Shown here: one piece after another, positions 62,220 through 64,000 of the stretch
Numbering within the stretch: position 1 is the first letter of the stretch
Layout of the letters: every line of letters begins with the position of its first letter
NCBI GenBank assembly: GCA_023213315.1
Contig: JAKCPI010001008.1
Span: forward strand, 1-64,000
Length of the DNA stretch: 64,000 nt
Direction: 5' to 3'
Origin: Euborellia annulipes
Lineage: Eukaryota > Arthropoda > Insecta > Dermaptera > Anisolabididae
Program-made: the position numbers and the translations under genes
Notes under the pieces: model-generated
Told to the model about the DNA's origin: nothing
The model's database searches: none
What the model saw: only the letters and a program-made list of their open reading frames with translations

Positions 62220-63834
62220 AAAATAATCATCAAAAAAAAAAAATTTAAAAAAGTTAAGTGGAATATAAAAGTACCCCTCTGTGCCTGGACCACCCATCCA
62301 GGCGCTGGCCACTCCTCGGCATTTCTTGTTTACATCGATTTTGGTGGCAGTTCTTTTTTTTAAGTCTTTTTCGGCATCTAAGGCCATTTAGACCCCATCC
62401 CTATTTATTTCTAATAATTTATAGTCAATTCAAATGAAATAAATTTTTCTCGCTTGAGATGAGAAGCGAACCCGCGACCCCAAATGGCAATACTTCTTAC
62501 TTCTTGCCAGGCTCACCGGCATTCTTTAGATTATTGTTAATATACAACTCATTGTCGCTCAAAATTGCACATATTTTTAAATGGTAGAATGAACCGCCCA
62601 CTGAAAGAATTTTTTTTATAAATATATTTAATATTTGCAATGTTCAATCCCGATAACTTATACAATAATACTAAGAATGTCGGAAGGAGAAGAAGAACTG
62701 CTACCAAGATCGATGGAATAAATATATAAACATAGGCTTATAAGTGATCTGATAAAGCCGGCCGTTAGACTAGCCTGCCATCTTTTGCAAGAGTGTTGAA
62801 CTATTTGCCCGTTAATTTTTAAATAAATAAGAAATTTATTTTTTTACTTTGTCACCATTTCATTTAATCATTATAGGCTGGATATTAATGATTTTTGCAT
62901 TTTTAGAGATTTTTCTAAAGAATCAAAGTGCCCCTCCTAAGATTTAAAATAATAACCTATAGCAGCTGTCATTCATTAAACTGGAAGCATCAACGATTGT
63001 TTTGTCTTGGAATTTCGTGATAATTTCATCGACATTTTCGGGCCATGTGTGAAGACAGGCGGAGCCAAATAAAGCGAGACCTCCACCGCCCAAAGCCGCG
63101 TGTGCTCGAGTCCTTTCTAAAATCTCTTGATGTGTTTGTATTTTATTTGTGAAATCTTTCACAGGTTCATAAAATGTACATGAAAGGAACGCTAAATATT
63201 TCATCTTCGAACTTGCTAGAGGTGAATGCATTATTTCGTTTGCGAAATAATCCCATAAACTTTCTTGGCTCATTTTCAACGCTTCTTCAACACTTAAATC
63301 ACTTTTAAAAATTATACATTTCTTCTCCGAATTTTCATTTATTTCCCATTCGATTTGAAACGTTTTTCTCTTTCCTAAGAAAATTTCATGAATTTTTTCT
63401 GAGGTCAAAGTTTGTATCAGTCGTAGTCCTAAATCGATTCTTCTACACGCTGATTCGATAGAATTGTCAATGCCCTCCGGGGCTTGGAATCGCCCATCGT
63501 GCCCTTTGCAGATAATATAAAGCGGAGTAACACATAAGTCTGTGTTATTTACATGATAAAACACTCTCTGACATGTTTCTACACCACAATATTTTAATTG
63601 AAAGTTATTAATTCCTTTTTTGAGAAGAAGCAATATTTTGAATTCGGAATTGACAACATTCCATGAACTTGTTTGATTGTCTTGATTAATTAATATTATT
63701 TGTTTTTGGCATTTATAAGTTTTTGAATTTGCAGAGAGAATATGGCCTTTTATAAATAAAAGGGAATAATTAACTACCTCGTCGTCTTTTAGATTGGATA
63801 TTTGTATGATATGAGATCCAGCTGGACATAAAAC
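60353..63834 (-). CDS. zinc metallopeptidase, PF12044/YIL108W type (5' exons outside window)
   Basis: Exons in window: 63834-62957, 61987-61604, 61535-61479 and 60545-60353, i.e. 503 residues with a TAA at 60353. The zinc-binding motif HEXXHXXGXXH is complete: CHELGHTFDLGH, followed by TKSGIMGRG as the Met turn. Upstream blocks fit the family: SACRRIDLGLRLIQT, QESLWDYFANEIM, AALGGGGLALFGSACLHTWP, and MNDSCYR just before the first splice. It ends with a WSCANILYYHKW stretch and a beta-rich tail (GIRVIELRGENGIV). The role is not known; fungal relatives are uncharacterised. The intron at 61988-62956 holds a SINE and an A-rich tract. The exon upstream of 63834 is beyond the last recognised sequence. 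Confidence 0.88.
60690..60740 (-). repeat. worn hammerhead-like module in metallopeptidase intron
   Basis: On the minus strand CTTGAAAA, CGACTGC...GCAGTTG (7-bp stem, one G-T), AAACGTTG, then sequence close to AATAAA. The stem and GAAACG order match the modules elsewhere, but CTGANGA is damaged. Confidence 0.4.
62155..62245 (+). repeat. A-rich tract
   Basis: Poly(A) runs of about 30 bp next to the SINE copy, possibly its tail or that of another retroposon. Confidence 0.6.
62355..62520 (-). mobile_element. tRNA-derived SINE (metallopeptidase intron)
   Basis: On the minus strand: B-box-like GGGTCGCGGGTTCGCTTCTC, AAATTTATTTCATTTG, ATAGGGATGGGGTCTAAATG, then CCTTAGATGCCGAAAAAGAC. The A-box part is worn. 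Confidence 0.7.
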
Positions 63835-64000
63835 CTGAAAAGAGAAAGATTTTTAAGCTATTTTGGTGTTGTTTGGAAAATAAAAGTACAACTGTAGTTG
63901 CTTCTTTGGTTCACGGAGGACATTATGGATTACCCAGAGGAACAGTGATTTTGTTGCCGGGGTATTTGAAGCCTGTCCTGTGGGTATCGCTGATTCCAAA
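63835..64000. other. metallopeptidase intron or upstream sequence
   Basis: Starts as the intron before the 63834 exon. A plus-strand open stretch (RNSDFVAGVFEACPVGIADS) reaches the window edge but is not recognised; it may be part of a transposon. Confidence 0.35.

Noticed and set aside
63890..64000. Plus-strand open stretch at the window edge as a new gene
   Set aside because: Only about 36 codons are visible, no family is recognised, and it lies where a metallopeptidase intron is expected.

Overview
This is AT-rich eukaryotic nuclear DNA with intron-split genes (GT-AG introns, many of 50-300 bp) sitting among dense, mostly decayed transposable elements. A secreted protein with repeated peritrophin-type chitin-binding domains, a BESS-like tail on a CENP-B-type protein, and many mariner, hAT, Tigger and I-type elements point to an arthropod. 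The species cannot be fixed from the sequence alone.

Ten gene models are supported, and exon phases close without a frame break in all of them. From left to right: the 3' end of ribose-phosphate pyrophosphokinase (+, 715-6358, 5' end outside); an MPPED1/2-type metallophosphoesterase (-, 10930-14857); a CENP-B/Tigger-type DNA-binding protein with a BESS-like tail and no transposase domain (-, 16090-17150); a complete CECR2-type chromatin protein with DDT-region and bromodomain (-, 22546-35633, 12 coding exons); CNDP2-type cytosolic dipeptidase (+, 38989-43402); alpha-L-fucosidase (-, 43517-47403), tail to tail with CNDP2 and 114 bp away; PET117 (+, 49914-50138) with LRRC59 (+, 50231-53197) starting 92 bp later; a chitin-binding peritrophin-like protein (+, 55416-56249); and the 3' part of a PF12044-type zinc metallopeptidase (-, 60353-63834, 5' end outside).

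The genes do not form one pathway. They are a mix of housekeeping functions (PRPP synthesis, dipeptide hydrolysis, lysosomal fucose removal, cytochrome oxidase assembly, ER membrane) and chromatin or extracellular functions. The one pair that may be expressed together is PET117-LRRC59. Its short spacer carries a poly(A) signal followed by a splice-acceptor-like sequence.

The most striking non-coding signal is a short RNA-like module that recurs in otherwise unrelated inverted repeats: CTGANGA, then a small stem, then GAAAC and GTC, inside a flanking helix and usually followed by AATAAA. It matches the catalytic core of type I hammerhead ribozymes, including the very short helix-III variants linked to Penelope-like retroelements. 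I count at least ten copies, most in inverted pairs inside introns or between genes. Other repeats include a tRNA-derived SINE family (five copies), a roughly 3-kb palindrome in the PRPS intron, a roughly 1-kb palindrome between genes, a fold-back mariner, an I-type LINE, RTE-like LINE fragments, hAT and Tigger MITEs, and several satellites.
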